A stretch of 64,000 nt of DNA from Stereocaulon alpinum. Its lineage: Eukaryota; Ascomycota; Lecanoromycetes; Lecanorales; Stereocaulaceae. The notes under the pieces were generated by a model, which did not search any database, was not told the origin of the DNA, and was given only the letters and a program-made list of their open reading frames with translations. Both the position numbers and the translations under genes were made by a program. The stretch lies in assembly GCA_018257865.1 (NCBI GenBank), contig JAEUBA010000003.1, positions 558,001 to 622,000 of the forward strand. The letters are read 5' to 3'. Below are positions 9,537 to 21,260 of this stretch, piece by piece; the first letter of the stretch is position 1; every line of letters begins with the position of its first letter.

Positions 9537-9929
9537 ATGACCCCCTACGAACTACGCCTCTACCTCTCCTCCGCCGAAACCCAGGAAGAAATCCACTCCT
9601 ACATCACAGAATTCTACGACGACCTCATTCATCCTTCTTTCACCGCCAGCACCGCCTACGAACCAATCACCTCTAAACAATGCACAAGGAAAAACGTAAC
9701 CCTGAAGCAAAACGAGATCGTCCTACTGCAAGGTCATAAAGATGGGGAATTCCATCTTTGTTGTATCGTGCATATGGCCTTTGCGAAATGTGCGTGCTTC
9801 AAGCGGGATGCGCTGCTTGTTACGGGGGTGTGTTTGAAGGATGGGCGGGAGGTGGCGGAATATGTTTTTGGGGGACATGGGGAGCGGAAGGTTGTTAGGA
9901 GGTTGGTTGTGGTTGTGGGTGGGGAGTGA
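9537..9929 (+). CDS. Hypothetical small protein, 130 aa
   Basis: Single exon with a good start context (AAAAAGATGACC). The N-terminal half looks helical and acidic (YELRLYLSSAETQEEIHSYITEFYDDL). The C-terminal half looks beta-rich with several Cys (LCCIVHMAFAKCACFKRDALL), then a Gly/Val-rich end. I do not recognise the family. There is no signal peptide, and the Cys spacing is not a standard zinc finger. Third-position bias shifts from C-rich in the first half to G-rich in the second, which is odd but not enough to suggest fusion. Confidence 0.55.
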   Translation: MTPYELRLYLSSAETQEEIHSYITEFYDDLIHPSFTASTAYEPITSKQCTRKNVTLKQNEIVLLQGHKDGEFHLCCIVHMAFAKCACFKRDALLVTGVCLKDGREVAEYVFGGHGERKVVRRLVVVVGGE

Positions 9930-10278
9930 GTGAAACGGGGTTGTGGAGAAGGAACGAAGAGGATGAGGAGACTTCTCGACACTTGAAAGGAACCTTACTT
10001 TTTGTCTGGGCATCTTTCTTCATTGGACTTGAATTGTGCGATGAAGGACATGAGGATGCTTTATATTCCCTCCAAGGAGCCCATGGCGGGAAGTGCGAGA
10101 GTCAGATGTAGCTGGCGATAGAAGCTTGTATGGCAACAGTCAGAGAACACGATGGATACGGTCTGAAAGGTTCGACAGTCTTTCATCGAATCATTCGCAT
10201 TACGGCCGTAATATCTACCCTACGAGTCTATCGAAATCAATTTCCCTGTTTATAACATCCATACCAGTGATATGCCGC
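9930..10278. other. Convergent intergenic region
   Basis: About 350 bases between the 3' ends of the 130-aa gene and the helicase gene. Nothing further is seen. Confidence 0.5.
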
Positions 10279-13200
10279 TCATGCAAATATCTTCCGGAAT
10301 TTCGTATCGAATTCAAGTCGTAGCTTTTTCATCGCCTTGTACACATTCAGAAATCCTCTCTCCAGCTCCTCCTTCGAACGATCTTCCTCTGGCGCTCCGT
10401 TTGTCACTTGCCCATCCTCCTCATCGTCTTCAGAATCGTCCCATGAGTCTTTAGCCTTCTTCTTCGTTTTCGCTCTTAGTCCGGCTGATGATCCACTCAT
10501 GATAGACGTCCTCCCTGTGTCTACGGTTGCTGTAGATGTCGCTGTGCTCTCTGTGTCTGTGGAGTCTGCCGCGAATTTGTCGTCTTCAAGGTTCTCATGC
10601 TCATCGCCTTCTCCCGTGATCTCGGTCAAGCTCAAGTCGGATTCAGGCAGCTTCAGGAAGTTGGCTAAGCTGGCTGTAATAGTTGCCAAGACGAGGGAGA
10701 AGTCTGTATGATATGCGTCAATTGAGGTTCGATTATGACTAACAGCACCGGGCATAGGAAGCCTTACCGTTTAGTAAGAACCAGACGTCGGATTTTCTAA
10801 CTCCGTTTGCCTTCTCAAGTGTATCCAAGTCTCCATGCATATAGAAGTCATAGAGGTCTAAATTACGGAGAAGGTAAAGTTAGTGAAAATTACCACATCC
10901 TTGGTTATCCTCTGTACTTACAGGCATTAAGTGGAGTATTTGATTCGTCCGGATAGATATCCAGATGAGGTATGACGGCCTCCTCTAGGAACACCCCACT
11001 ACGAGTGGTTCGACAGAGGTCAGAGATGCTCTCAAAGGTGTCACCATGACCAGATAAGGCGACGAAAGACGACCTGACTTTGACCGGAGGCAAGCTTCCT
11101 GGAAGAGTAACACTGTCATCGGTGCCACCAGCCTTGATGCCAGTCAACGGCAATTTGTCATCATCCATTTTGATATGCTGATCCACAAAAGTCCTGACAT
11201 AGGTGGTGAAAACCATTAGGGTGTCCTCATTGTGCTTTCGTAGAATGCCTGCTGCTTCTGCGGGCAGAGGGGGCAGGAACACTATTGACGAAGACCGCTT
11301 GACGACGTTCTCGACATATTCTGCATCGGCCTAATATGAGAAATGTATTAACATATAACGTAGACAACAAATAACAGGGAAAACGTTACCTCTCTGCATG
11401 GGCGTCGACCGAAGAGATGTGCCATCACTATCATTAGCGTCCGCAAAACATGGGATTCTTTCGTATCGATCTCCGAGCAAAGCTGATGGAAGTATTCCCC
11501 CTTGATAAGGGCATTCAGAGCGAAGCTTGAATTCTCTGTAAAGTACAGATGAGAGGTTAATCCCGCAAAATTGATGGGAGTCCCTTGAGCGCTCAGGAGA
11601 TCCTGCCTTCTAAGATATTCTATAGAGAACCGTAGATGATGCAGTACCTGGTCCTTGAACGCGGGCCCGTCCAGATAAAGCCGGGGCTGTGACAGCAGCG
11701 AGTTGATGGCTTTGACAGCGTACGGCGAGTCACCAGACTCATTCAGAAGAGAGAAAAGTCTTAGCACTAGGGTAGTGGTGACTGGAAAATGCCCGTTGAG
11801 GTCTGGTAATCGCGAACTCAAAAGGCGACAAATCTTTCCATGGCTGATGTTCTGGAATACGACATTGCCGAGTAGATCGAAACCTCGCCTTCCAGCACGA
11901 CCTGCTGCCTGTCGAAAGTTCAGCGCCGTGAGGAAGATACTGTCGCCTGAGAACACAACAGTAGCACAAGGCATATTGATACCAAGCGCCAGCGTGCCTG
12001 TTGCTATCACTACACGTAGATAGCCTTTCCGGAACAACATCTCGACAACCTGACGATATTTCCGGTTCATACCAGCATGATGGATACCAATACCCCTTCG
12101 TAGGGCGAGTGTCAACCAAGGGGAGACACCTCGCCTCGTCATCTGATAGAAGTAGTCCGATAACTCTGAAGCTTGGGCTTTTTGCTTTGCAGCGAAATGA
12201 AACCCATCAACAGGGGCGGCGGGATCAAAGTTGGCGTACGGATTGGCCTCCTCGCTGGCGGCGTCTTGTATTCTATCCATTCTCGAACCTCCGTCGTCAT
12301 CGTCTTCCTTTCCCTTCTTCTTGGCTGCTGCTTTAACAGGTTTCTTGGCGCCAGCCTTTGCCTGGTTCTTCTTGTAATCCTCGAAGTTTTGGAGTTTGGC
12401 CTTCCACGCAGGACTCGTATTCTTCCATCGCGATTCCGCATCCTCTAGCTGTTTCAAGAGGTTCAAAGCAATGCCCTCACACCTGTGACGATCGTAGTTG
12501 AAAAGGATGGCAGGCAATGCGTTGCGCTCATGGAGCTTGCAGAGCAACGGAAGGGTTGTTGCGTACAGATCTCCGGCATCAACGTCTACGAAGTCATCGT
12601 CTTCTACCTCAGCTATTTCTCCTTTAGAGACTTGCTTGTCCGGGCTCGATGAGACTTCTATGGACTGACTAAGGTCTTCTAATACCTTATCAAAGGGCGA
12701 CTGCTCGCTGGCCATCCACTTCTTGAGCAAAGTCTTGAGCTTTTGTTCCCATTCGATGATATGCGCTTTCCGGATGACGCCAGGAAGGACATTGTAGTTG
12801 GAGGGGCTTAGGGCCGCATCCACCGAGAAGTCGGGTGTCTCGTGCTTCTTCATTGCCTGGTACAGGGAGAGACAATCTCTGGCTTCAAGACTAAGATCAT
12901 CAGGCATTCCTCTGGACTTGTTGACAAGACTTGCAATGGGGTGGACAAATGCAAGCCCCTCGAGCCCACCCAGGCCTAATGTAGCAAAGGAAGGGCGGTC
13001 CGCCAGCCCAAAGAAAGCGAATCGCTTTGGAGGATTGAACACGAATTTGCGTAGATCCGAATAGCGGTGCTGGTGCTTGATCATTGTTACTTCATGTCCA
13101 GACGATTGTTGCGTCGAGCTCAACCAGGAATTGAACATCTCAGGGTTTCCCACAGTAGCTGACAGGGCGATTATTGGGCATGGTGCCAGGAGAAGGAGCT

Positions 13201-16200
13201 GTTCCCAAACTACACCATCCTCTGCTTGGCCAATCGAATGTATTTCATCAAAGATGATATATTTGACCCTTGGCGACCACGATTTTGCGTTGCTTGGCGC
13301 TAGTAGCATAATTTGCAGTATATGGGGAACAGTGACTAGGATCTGGCATCCTGCAGGGTTGTTTATACGGTAATCTCGAGTGTGAATAGCCCAGACTGAC
13401 TTCCCAGCGAATTTGTAGGTCTTCCTGAAGCGCGCTTGGATCTCAGCAGCAATCTGATTTACCAACGCTTTTGTCGGAGCCACGTAAACCAGAATGCTAT
13501 CGTCGTCGGCTCGGAGGATCTTTTCCATAGCATAGAAGGAGATAAATGTCTTGCCGGCGCTGGTAGGGGCGACCACGAAAACGCTGTTCTTTGCGTCAAG
13601 TTCATCCAGTACGCGCCGCTGCCAAGCATCAGGATGGAAAGGAACTCTTGAATCTGGAGCAGAGTCCAGGTTGCGATCCATATATGGACCACAATGCAGT
13701 AACTGAAACTCTATGTTGCCCAAGTGTATCACGAGCTCGCTTCCCCTCGGTAGCAGCAAAGCCGGGTCGTAGGCCAGCTTGCGCTCACTCTGGACTCCAG
13801 GAATCCCAGGATCTGGCAATCCGAGCATTTTGACAATGTCCTCCAGGATTCTTGCAATTGTCTTTGTCAGGCCTCCCATGGAGGCTAACCTCCGGCTAGT
13901 GTCCCATATAAGCGCAGCTATACCGAAAGTCTCTTCTCTCAAAGAGGCAGCCGGTTTCGACTCGGATTCCTTGCGTAGTATGCTGTACATTTCAACCAAT
14001 ATGCACAAAAGATGCAGTTCAACTTCACATTGCAGCACAGATCGCTTTGCCTCTGAAAGATCTCGCAGATATGCTTGAATCTTGAGGTATTTCGACTGAA
14101 GGGAACGCTCAGCGTCGAGGTTTTTACGCACCGTCCGCCACGCAGAGAATATCTTTTCATCTGCCTGGTTGTCTTTGATCGCTTTATTCGCGGCGATACC
14201 TTCCAACATGGCTTTCTTTCGATTAGGCGTAGCCTTCGTCTTCTGAGCTTTGTCCGCAGCTGGCTTCGCAGCTTTAGTATCCTTTAAGCTTTCAGGATAG
14301 GTGCCACCAGATACAGTCAAGATTTCGGGTTCCAACGCTTTCCCGGCTGCGTTAGTGAGGCTTGCAGCATATGCCTGCATTTCCGCCATGAAAAACTGAT
14401 TCCGCCTCAGACCACGCTTCTTCTCCTTTTCGGTAGCAGGAGTTTGCAGAGTCGCTTTTGGATCTAGTCGCCTTCTTGCATTGTGCCAATGCGTGACTTC
14501 TTGGTATATCCTACCAGATTGTCGCTCTGAAGCCTTCAATGGGGTTGTACGGATGTTGATCGAACTCAGGTGTTTGTCGAAGACGGGGTTCGTGAACGGT
14601 AAAATGGTCAGTTCATTCGCAATGGAGCCATTGATTGACTGGGACGACATTTTGGTAGCTGGCGCGCTTGACAGTGGCTTGAGATGGAACCCGGATACTG
14701 CGCAGAGAGCATGAGCGAACTTCTCAAACGTGGATATCTGCTGAGTATCAAGCGTGGAATTTATCGGGTCAGCAAAGACAGCTTCACACAACCGACCATC
14801 CACCAGGTCCGAGATATCGCAGACTACATTATTAGTAGACATCCATTCTGTCCAAGCGTTCTCCGATAGCAGTGCATTTGATAATTTGGCAAAGTCCGCA
14901 AGGAAGAGGTTCATGGGAGATTTCTCATGGTCATGCTGACTTGATGGTCTTAGGCGTCTCTTTGGAAGCGGTGTTGATCCTATCAAAACGGCATGGGCGA
15001 GGAAGGATCCAGCGAGAGACTCTGCCAAAAGCTTTCCCTCAAGCATGCGGCCGAGGACAAGGATGGTCAGGATCACACGTTCTGTAAGACCACTGCAGCA
15101 TGCCACTGGAGAGCCTACGCATTGGCACTCTTGCTTTTCGGTGCTTGGGAACTGACCTATCGAGCTTTGCTTTTGCGGCTCGTTGTTCTCGGTTTCAGTG
15201 TTGCCATGTGGAGAGTGCCGCAATCCAAGTGTAGAGAGTAAAATCACAATCGAAGAAAGTTCACGATCATGCTTAAAATCGCTTGGGCTCTTAACATCTT
15301 CTGGGTTCGGGTTGTATTGGAAACTTGCATTCCGTGATCCTTCTACGACCATCGTCATGACCTATGAATTGAGCAAATCAGCAGATATAATCTAGGACAC
15401 ATATTGGCGCCTACTTTAGTGTCTACAAACTCTAACCCGTTGATCAGAGCGATGTTGTAGCCTCTTTTCATCAAATTATATATCATAGCCCTGAATCTTT
15501 TCTTTCTCGAGGCCTCTTGAGTTTCAATGACGCTGGTCCATCTCTCGCCACGTTGCTTTGATGAGTCCGTGTTCGTTGGCATGGAGCTAGGAGCTGCTCC
15601 ATCATGGCACATGACAAAGTAGACGCCAGTAGCGATGAGGTACGTCTGAAAGGCCTCGTCCCAGACCGATGTGAATGTTTCTACCTTGATCGATGGGTGC
15701 GACTGTTCAAGATTGACCAACAAATGGCGTCTGATTACAGATCTTGCTAAAAGGAATCGAGAACGTTTAACGTCCTCGACTCCTCGTGGAACACAACAAT
15801 CTCGGTGAGTTTCGAAGAAAACAATGTGGAAGTTGCAGTGTCTCTGGGCCAGCCCCAGTAGGAAATGTTCAACAGCGTACACTGCATGTAGAACTTGGAA
15901 GCCATCTGTACAATGTAAAACAGTCAGCCAGAGACAACGACCTTCGTTGGGAACATCTTCATTAGACCAATAGCTTACCTACGAAATCTAGCTTCGAGTC
16001 GCTGAAGCACTGGAGCAAAAGCGAATCTCCCTCTAATAAGAACAACTCTTTCCCAGCATAGTCTCCAACTAGGTCTACTCGTCTTGCAGAAAGTCTGCCA
16101 TACCTAGGTGACGTGCTGGTATCAGTAGATTTCGATATGACTTAGCAGATGGACATACCACTCCTGCAAGCGGGATTCAGCGTCGAATGATTCGAAATCT

Positions 16201-16205
16201 GTCAT
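10279..16205 (-). CDS. DDX60/Ski2-type DExH RNA helicase, 1852 aa
   Basis: Seven exons: 16205..16159, 16103..15979, 15905..15415, 15361..11390, 11330..10922, 10857..10768, 10703..10279. All six introns are 53-73 nt GT-AG and every phase agrees. The N-terminus (GDYAGKELFLLEGDSLLLQCFSD, residues about 27-50, then FQVLHAVYAVEHFL) matches the DDX60-type N-terminal region. The helicase core has motif I APTSAGKT (819-826), DEIH near 926, SAT near 957, and the motif VI block AAGRAGRRG near 1374. A Lys/acidic insertion lies between the RecA domains. The C-terminal region (YLYDFYMHGDLDTLEKANGVR, then VWFLLND) is also DDX60-like. The extreme C-terminus holds a Ser/Thr/Asp-rich low-complexity segment before a conserved-looking helix (NVYKAMKKLRLEFDTKF). 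Animal DDX60 acts with RNA exosome/Ski factors and antiviral sensing. A role in RNA surveillance here is inferred. Confidence 0.93.
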
Positions 16206-16744
16206 GTTGGCCAATGTGGCATGTAGGAATTTAAATTTGGATCGTGTTGGCTGGGTAGGTTTGTGGTAAAAGATGTGAGTTCAGTTGGCGGTGAAAGCTT
16301 CTGGGTGGGCTGATGCACGATGGTTTCACTTAATGGGCGTTGTGCAGTACAAAAGGCATGAGGCAGGTATCCGTGTACTCAATGTCCATTCATTGCTCGT
16401 TACCTACATGTGACACAAAACATAATGCTGAAAATCTAAATGTGATATGTGGAAAGCCAATGCTCTACTCAGGTCTATGGGTCTACAAAAACATATGAAA
16501 CTATGTTGTAGGTTGTGCGACCCCGGCTTCAAGAAAGCTCCAGCCGCCGGCGCTTGCACTAAAGTGACGACGCGTTTACGACGGCTCGAGCTGTAAGTGA
16601 TTCAGCTCTTTGCCGCCTAATCCAGTGGCACAGCTAGTATTAGACAATATTCTCTACTCTCTCAGAAACGACCCGAGGAATTTATAGAACCGCAAAAATC
16701 TCCAAAGAGGCTGAGTAACGCTTAGCGAGCTGGGACTCTCGGAG
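16206..16744. promoter_or_regulatory. Divergent promoter region
   Basis: About 540 bases between the start codons of the DDX60-like helicase (-) and the 510-aa Pro/Ser/Gln-rich protein (+). It must hold both promoters. I see no motif I can name with confidence. Confidence 0.55.
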
Positions 16745-18397
16745 ATGGCAGCGAGCGAGGGAGAAGAACGCTTGTTGACTGTGTAAGGAGACTGCCTAGG
16801 AGCAGCAGCATCTTAGGTCGTCACGCTGACGCTCCATTCGTAGCTTCGCCGATGTTCACTACTACTTCAGCGCGCCTACACCACGGCCACCAGCACACCG
16901 GTTCGATAAGGGATCGTATCTATACTTTTATGGCAGCAAGAATGGTATCGGAGGCAGGTTGGAAATAGCTAACAACGTGGGCAAGCCAGAACAGGATGCG
17001 TTCACTGGCTGTAAGTAACACTGCACCTTCTATGCATGGCCCCCAAGCTAAAGCATGGGCCTTCCTTAGCTATGGAGTCTACAACCGTTCGCCAATCTCA
17101 CAAGCATCCTACCCTGTGTACAATAGCGGTTGATGGTTACGGAAGTCATTATGAGGAGACTCATACCCCCGTTCAACAGCCGGAGCATCATTGGCGACTC
17201 CCAAACACAGACCCACGAAATGAGGGGAAATATCTTTTCCGGCTGCATACCCTAGATATCTACTTTTGGACGGCTGAAGATGCGAACAATTTCATGGGTG
17301 CTGTCCAGAAGAAGCTTCAGCATGATCAGGTACTGATCTTGGATGCACCGCGCGCTCCAGCACCCCACGCGCAAGTAATGAGTCCCGTAGTACAACAATT
17401 GGAAAACGTAGCAATTCAGGATCCTGCCTATCACAATGGACAGACTCGCAATTCAAGGACGGCTTCAATAGGAGCGGCAACCTCACCAAGTGGGAGCACA
17501 TCCAGGGAAGTAAAGAGACAGAAACTGCCGAAGGAGCAAGATCAGGCAGGCTTCCAGCCTCTAGCATACAATCCAGCTGCTCCGCCTGCTCCAGAACCCA
17601 TCAAGCACCGCGAGAAAACCCCACCACCTGAGGATGCTGAAGACGGCACGGGGCTGGCTGGTGCTGCCTATCGCGACCATGCCCAAGCAATGTCTCCACA
17701 GAGCTCGCTTTCTCGACCACCTTACGGGCAGCCACAGATGTCACAAGGATACGTTAGTCCTCAGCCAGTTCAGTCCTACACTTCTTCTCATGTCTCACCA
17801 CCACCATCGACTCAAGGCCAACGAACGTCGAGCGTTTCTTCATTTCCACCTCCTCCACAACAGAGTGGTCGAGGCTCAGTCAGTCCATACACCCCGAACC
17901 CTGCCTTTGCCCCTCCTCCACAGCAACCTCAAAACACAGCTTCGCCGACTTCTCAGCAACTCGTCCCCGCTTTCAGCCCGCCTCCTCAAGAATCACCAGC
18001 GCCTTTCTACAGTCAAGACAGCCAACCTCCAGAATCGCCGGCTACTCAAATACTTGGCAATTCCTACGTTAGTGGTCATCGACAACCGCTCCAACATCTA
18101 CAACCACAATATGCAAATTACACCCCTCAAGGTCATGAAGAGCCTGAACCTGTGGGCGGTTACTCCGACTACCAGTACAGTCCGCAGCAATCTCTACATG
18201 AACATCAAACCCAAGGCAATGAGTACGATATCCACAGTCAGGTCTACAGGCCTACGCAGGAAGAAGTGGCAAAACATAAGCCGTCTAAGTCCTCCGCTGC
18301 TCCAGGGTCGCCTGCAGGGAAGCTTGAACAAGGTGCCGCTAGGGTGGACAAGGGGGTTAACCGCTTTTTCAAGAGGTTGGAAAAGAAGATTGGCTAA
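16745..18397 (+). CDS. Pro/Ser/Gln-rich protein with folded N-terminal domain, 510 aa
   Basis: Model: 16745..16782, 16844..17010, 17070..18397. The long open frame begins at 17036, but that ATG lies inside intron 2. The true start is MAASEGEERLLTV at 16745. Intron 1 (GTAAGG...CTGAC...TTCGTAG) and intron 2 (GTAAGT...TTAG) both keep phase. The N-terminal about 125 residues look folded (VFADVHYYFSAPTPRPP, KGSYLYFYGSKNGIGGRLEIANN, YLFRLHTLDIYFWTAEDANNFM), a mixed beta/alpha pattern. The rest is disordered, rich in Pro, Ser and Gln with SPQ/YSP repeats. It ends in a basic amphipathic helix (KGVNRFFKRLEKKIG). I do not recognise the family. It is probably a scaffold or transcription-related protein, which is inference from composition only. 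Confidence 0.8.
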
Positions 18398-19169
18398 AGG
18401 ATTTAGAATTTGGGGTAGAATTTGGTCCTCTGGAGAACCTGCACGATTTTCCCCCCATCGAGGGAGATGAACACTCTTTCTCAGATGAGGGACACCATCT
18501 TGTGGCTCTCTCAGTATCTCGATTCTGCACGCGGGCTTCTCGGCAGCGTTCAGAATGCATTGCATCAGATAACAAAGCAAATGCGACTGTCTGAACCCAA
18601 GTGTATCCGCGAAGCTGGCCGAGCTGTCAGATCTTGGAGGAAACTTGGGGGCTGGACCCCGCAACACGCCTCTTCGAGCGATAAGCAATTCCAATGGACG
18701 ATGTGAACGAGTTGTGACGTGACGAGGATGTAAGTATGGCAGCCGTTTATTGGTCGATTTACCAATCTAGCGGTTTCTTGGTACAGATTGGACGAATTAG
18801 GAAGAAATAGCCGGTGCTCTAATCCAACGCGTAGCTTAGTTGTGCAAGACGGATGTAAATACTCCTTTTCACTGCCAGAGCTCAGCACTGAGCCCGACCC
18901 ACACCTTTAAAGAGTGTCCAGTCGTGATTGTTCGCTTAGTCGCAAAGACAAAGCCATCTGGACTGAAGTTTTTGTAAGTTTCCATCCTACCCACCTGTCA
19001 ACAAGCACTACTGTTGCGCGAGGAGACGCGGTCCGCCTGCATGCATGCCTTGGGCCGCAGATCCCTGACCATGCCTCTCCTTCTTGGCCTAACCGTCTCC
19101 ACAAACATGATTCTGCACGCTGTGTTAGCATTGCGTCGCATTTGCTAACGGCGCTATTGATTTGTAGTC
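18398..19169 (+). other. 3' flank and 5' UTR with a 194-nt leader intron
   Basis: The first part is the 3' flank of the preceding gene. A GTAAGT donor at 18974 and an acceptor at 19167, with a GCTAAC branch site about 20 nt before it, define a probable leader intron that ends two bases before the ATG at 19170. Confidence 0.55.
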
Positions 19170-20939
19170 ATGTCCTCACGCTCTCCTAGCGGTGTTGCTT
19201 CCCTCCGGGCAAGATTCGAACAGCAAGGGGAGGACACTTCCCCACCATCTCGAGGCCGATCTCCAGCTGGAAGTGTAACCAGCAGCAGCTCAAGACCTCT
19301 CCCAAAAGTCCGAACAAGTTTTGTTGCTGTTGAACCTAGCGGACAAATGGCTTCAGAACTGGGGTCAAGAGGTTTGGATGGCGTCAATGAGGCTGTGTCC
19401 GGCGACGGTGCCGAAACGTCAAAACCAGCTGTTACTGGTATGAACGGTGAAGCTACAGACAAGCCGAAGACAAATGGCAATAGAGTGCATCCTCTGGTCA
19501 CGGCAAACCCAGCAATCAATGTCACTGAGGCTCAATCACCGGCTAAATCTATATCTACAGCTAAGCCAGAGGCAGCAGCAGACACAAACCCGGACAAGCC
19601 AGTCTCCACTGCCATGGATGTTACAGCGAGCTTGCTACCCGCAGACCCGAAAGATGAAGGCGCTGTCTCCGGTGGAGCTGCCCTTGCATACGAGACACCA
19701 GGCTTGGGTTCTATACTGAAGGGCTCACCGTTCGAGGAGCAAGAAGCAAAGAAGGCAGGAACATCGAAGTCATCGAAGCCTACAGCAGCCGCTGGCGCGA
19801 CACAGCCTTCCAAAGCGCAAAGCAAGGCCCCAAGTGCCGGGCCCGTCAATGGGAAGCCGAAAGAGGCCCAAACAACGAAGTCAGCGCCATCTCAGCATAC
19901 CTCCGTTCAAGCCAAAGCCCCAATTGCTAGCAATACGATTGGCAAGGCAAAAGAGGTACCGGCTGCGAAACCACCACCAGAGCCGAAACAGAAAGCTGCT
20001 CCTCCTGCGCCGATAGAAACCCAACCTGCTGCTGCATCAGCAACGTCGACTGCTCCCGAGGCTTCCGAGACTAAGCAACAGAATACTACAACCTCGGCAC
20101 CGCGCACCCCAACTAGTGCAACTGCAACTGGTAAGCAGCCACTGTCAAAGGCGCCAGCGCCTGTTAAGCCGACATCACCAAAAGCAGTCCCATCTAAGGA
20201 GCCAAAGAAGGACATAATCAAAGACGTCAAAAAGCAAGCAAGCCGTCCATCTGGCGTTCCCAAACCACCAACAGCACCAATTTCGAAGCCAGTGGCACCG
20301 GCCAGCACTTCGACCGAGAAGCCCGTCAAGAAACCGGAAACTGCGGCCTCGACAATCACGAAACCTAAGCCCAAGTCACCGACACGTCCGGTTCGCTTGC
20401 CTACTTCGGCTACTGCACCAACGGCAGCATCTGCCGCCAAATTGGATGTCGCGCCACCGTCAATGGGCGACCGAAAACCTGTGAACACAGCATCCGTTAC
20501 CCGGGGCCGGGCAACTTCGAATCCCAAAGCTCCCGGGCCAAAGGCATCGCGCGCGTCTCTGCCTGCTGGGTCCAAACCTCTCGAGAAAGCTAAAGCTGCA
20601 AAGTCACGAATGAGTATGGCAGGTGCACCGGCGGCACCCGGCGACTTCCTCGAGAGAATGATGCGTCCCACGCAGAGTTCTGCGCAAAAGACACACGAAA
20701 AGGTCGAATCTAAGACTCCTCCAAAGAAGTCTCATCCCGTAAGACCCAAGAGGACGAGTGAGGGGAGTGACAAGAGCAAGAGCGAGCACGGGGAAACGAA
20801 GGTTGAGCAGCCAAAAGAACAAGTGGCTGAAGCAAGTCAACCTCCCGCTGAGACAAGCGAAGCTACAAGCACAAATGGAGCAAACGAGAGCGCCAACGAG
20901 CCTGCTAGTGCAAAATCTGCTAAAGTCACCGTGCAATGA
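19170..20939 (+). CDS. Ala/Pro/Ser/Thr/Lys-rich disordered protein, 589 aa
   Basis: Single coding exon directly after a leader intron. The N-terminus has a conserved-looking block: ASLRARFEQQ (about 10-19), SRGRSPAGS and RPLPKVRTSFVAVEPSG (about 42-58). Most of the rest is low-complexity, rich in Ala, Pro, Ser, Thr and Lys, with many PAP/KP dipeptides like a linker or mucin-type sequence. There is no signal peptide, so it is not a secreted mucin. A short block near 490-500 (PGDFLERMMRPTQSS) may be a second conserved site. I recall the N-terminal block in uncharacterised ascomycete proteins. Function is unknown. The basic, disordered composition fits a cytoskeletal or nuclear scaffold, as inference. 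Confidence 0.75.
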   Translation: MSSRSPSGVASLRARFEQQGEDTSPPSRGRSPAGSVTSSSSRPLPKVRTSFVAVEPSGQMASELGSRGLDGVNEAVSGDGAETSKPAVTGMNGEATDKPKTNGNRVHPLVTANPAINVTEAQSPAKSISTAKPEAAADTNPDKPVSTAMDVTASLLPADPKDEGAVSGGAALAYETPGLGSILKGSPFEEQEAKKAGTSKSSKPTAAAGATQPSKAQSKAPSAGPVNGKPKEAQTTKSAPSQHTSVQAKAPIASNTIGKAKEVPAAKPPPEPKQKAAPPAPIETQPAAASATSTAPEASETKQQNTTTSAPRTPTSATATGKQPLSKAPAPVKPTSPKAVPSKEPKKDIIKDVKKQASRPSGVPKPPTAPISKPVAPASTSTEKPVKKPETAASTITKPKPKSPTRPVRLPTSATAPTAASAAKLDVAPPSMGDRKPVNTASVTRGRATSNPKAPGPKASRASLPAGSKPLEKAKAAKSRMSMAGAPAAPGDFLERMMRPTQSSAQKTHEKVESKTPPKKSHPVRPKRTSEGSDKSKSEHGETKVEQPKEQVAEASQPPAETSEATSTNGANESANEPASAKSAKVTVQ

Positions 20940-21260
20940 TTCTAGAAGCGATTCATACGACCGGTGTGGTCCCGTCGTGAGCGGCTTCGCCAGCTTTGAG
21001 GCGTTTCAAGTTGCCATACAATGCAAGGTTGGAGTTTTATACCATTGGTGCATTGTCTATGTATTCTACTACAAAGTATAAGCTGGCTTTGACAGCTGGT
21101 CCAACAATCATTAATCTTGGCCTGGTGGCTTGACGGTTCATAGAATAGTAATTTACAATGTTTTCTCTCGTTTTTTGGTATATGATGCAGAGCCTTGAAG
21201 CCCGGACTCCCTGCAATGCTTGAAACACACAGCCAGCACCTTCCCTCTGATACAACGCCA
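20940..21260. other. Convergent intergenic region
   Basis: About 320 bases with the 3' ends of the 589-aa gene and the uS8m gene. The first 125 bases are probably 3' UTR. No other feature is seen. Confidence 0.5.

Noticed and set aside
17036..17069. ATG at 17036 as start of the Pro/Ser/Gln-rich protein
   Set aside because: It lies inside a GTAAGT...TTAG intron. Splicing to two upstream exons starting at 16745 gives a continuous, folded-looking N-terminus in phase.
19532..20671. Long minus-strand frames opposite the 589-aa protein (105 and 254 codons)
   Set aside because: They are antisense shadows of a GC-biased low-complexity gene. They have no independent start context or domain.
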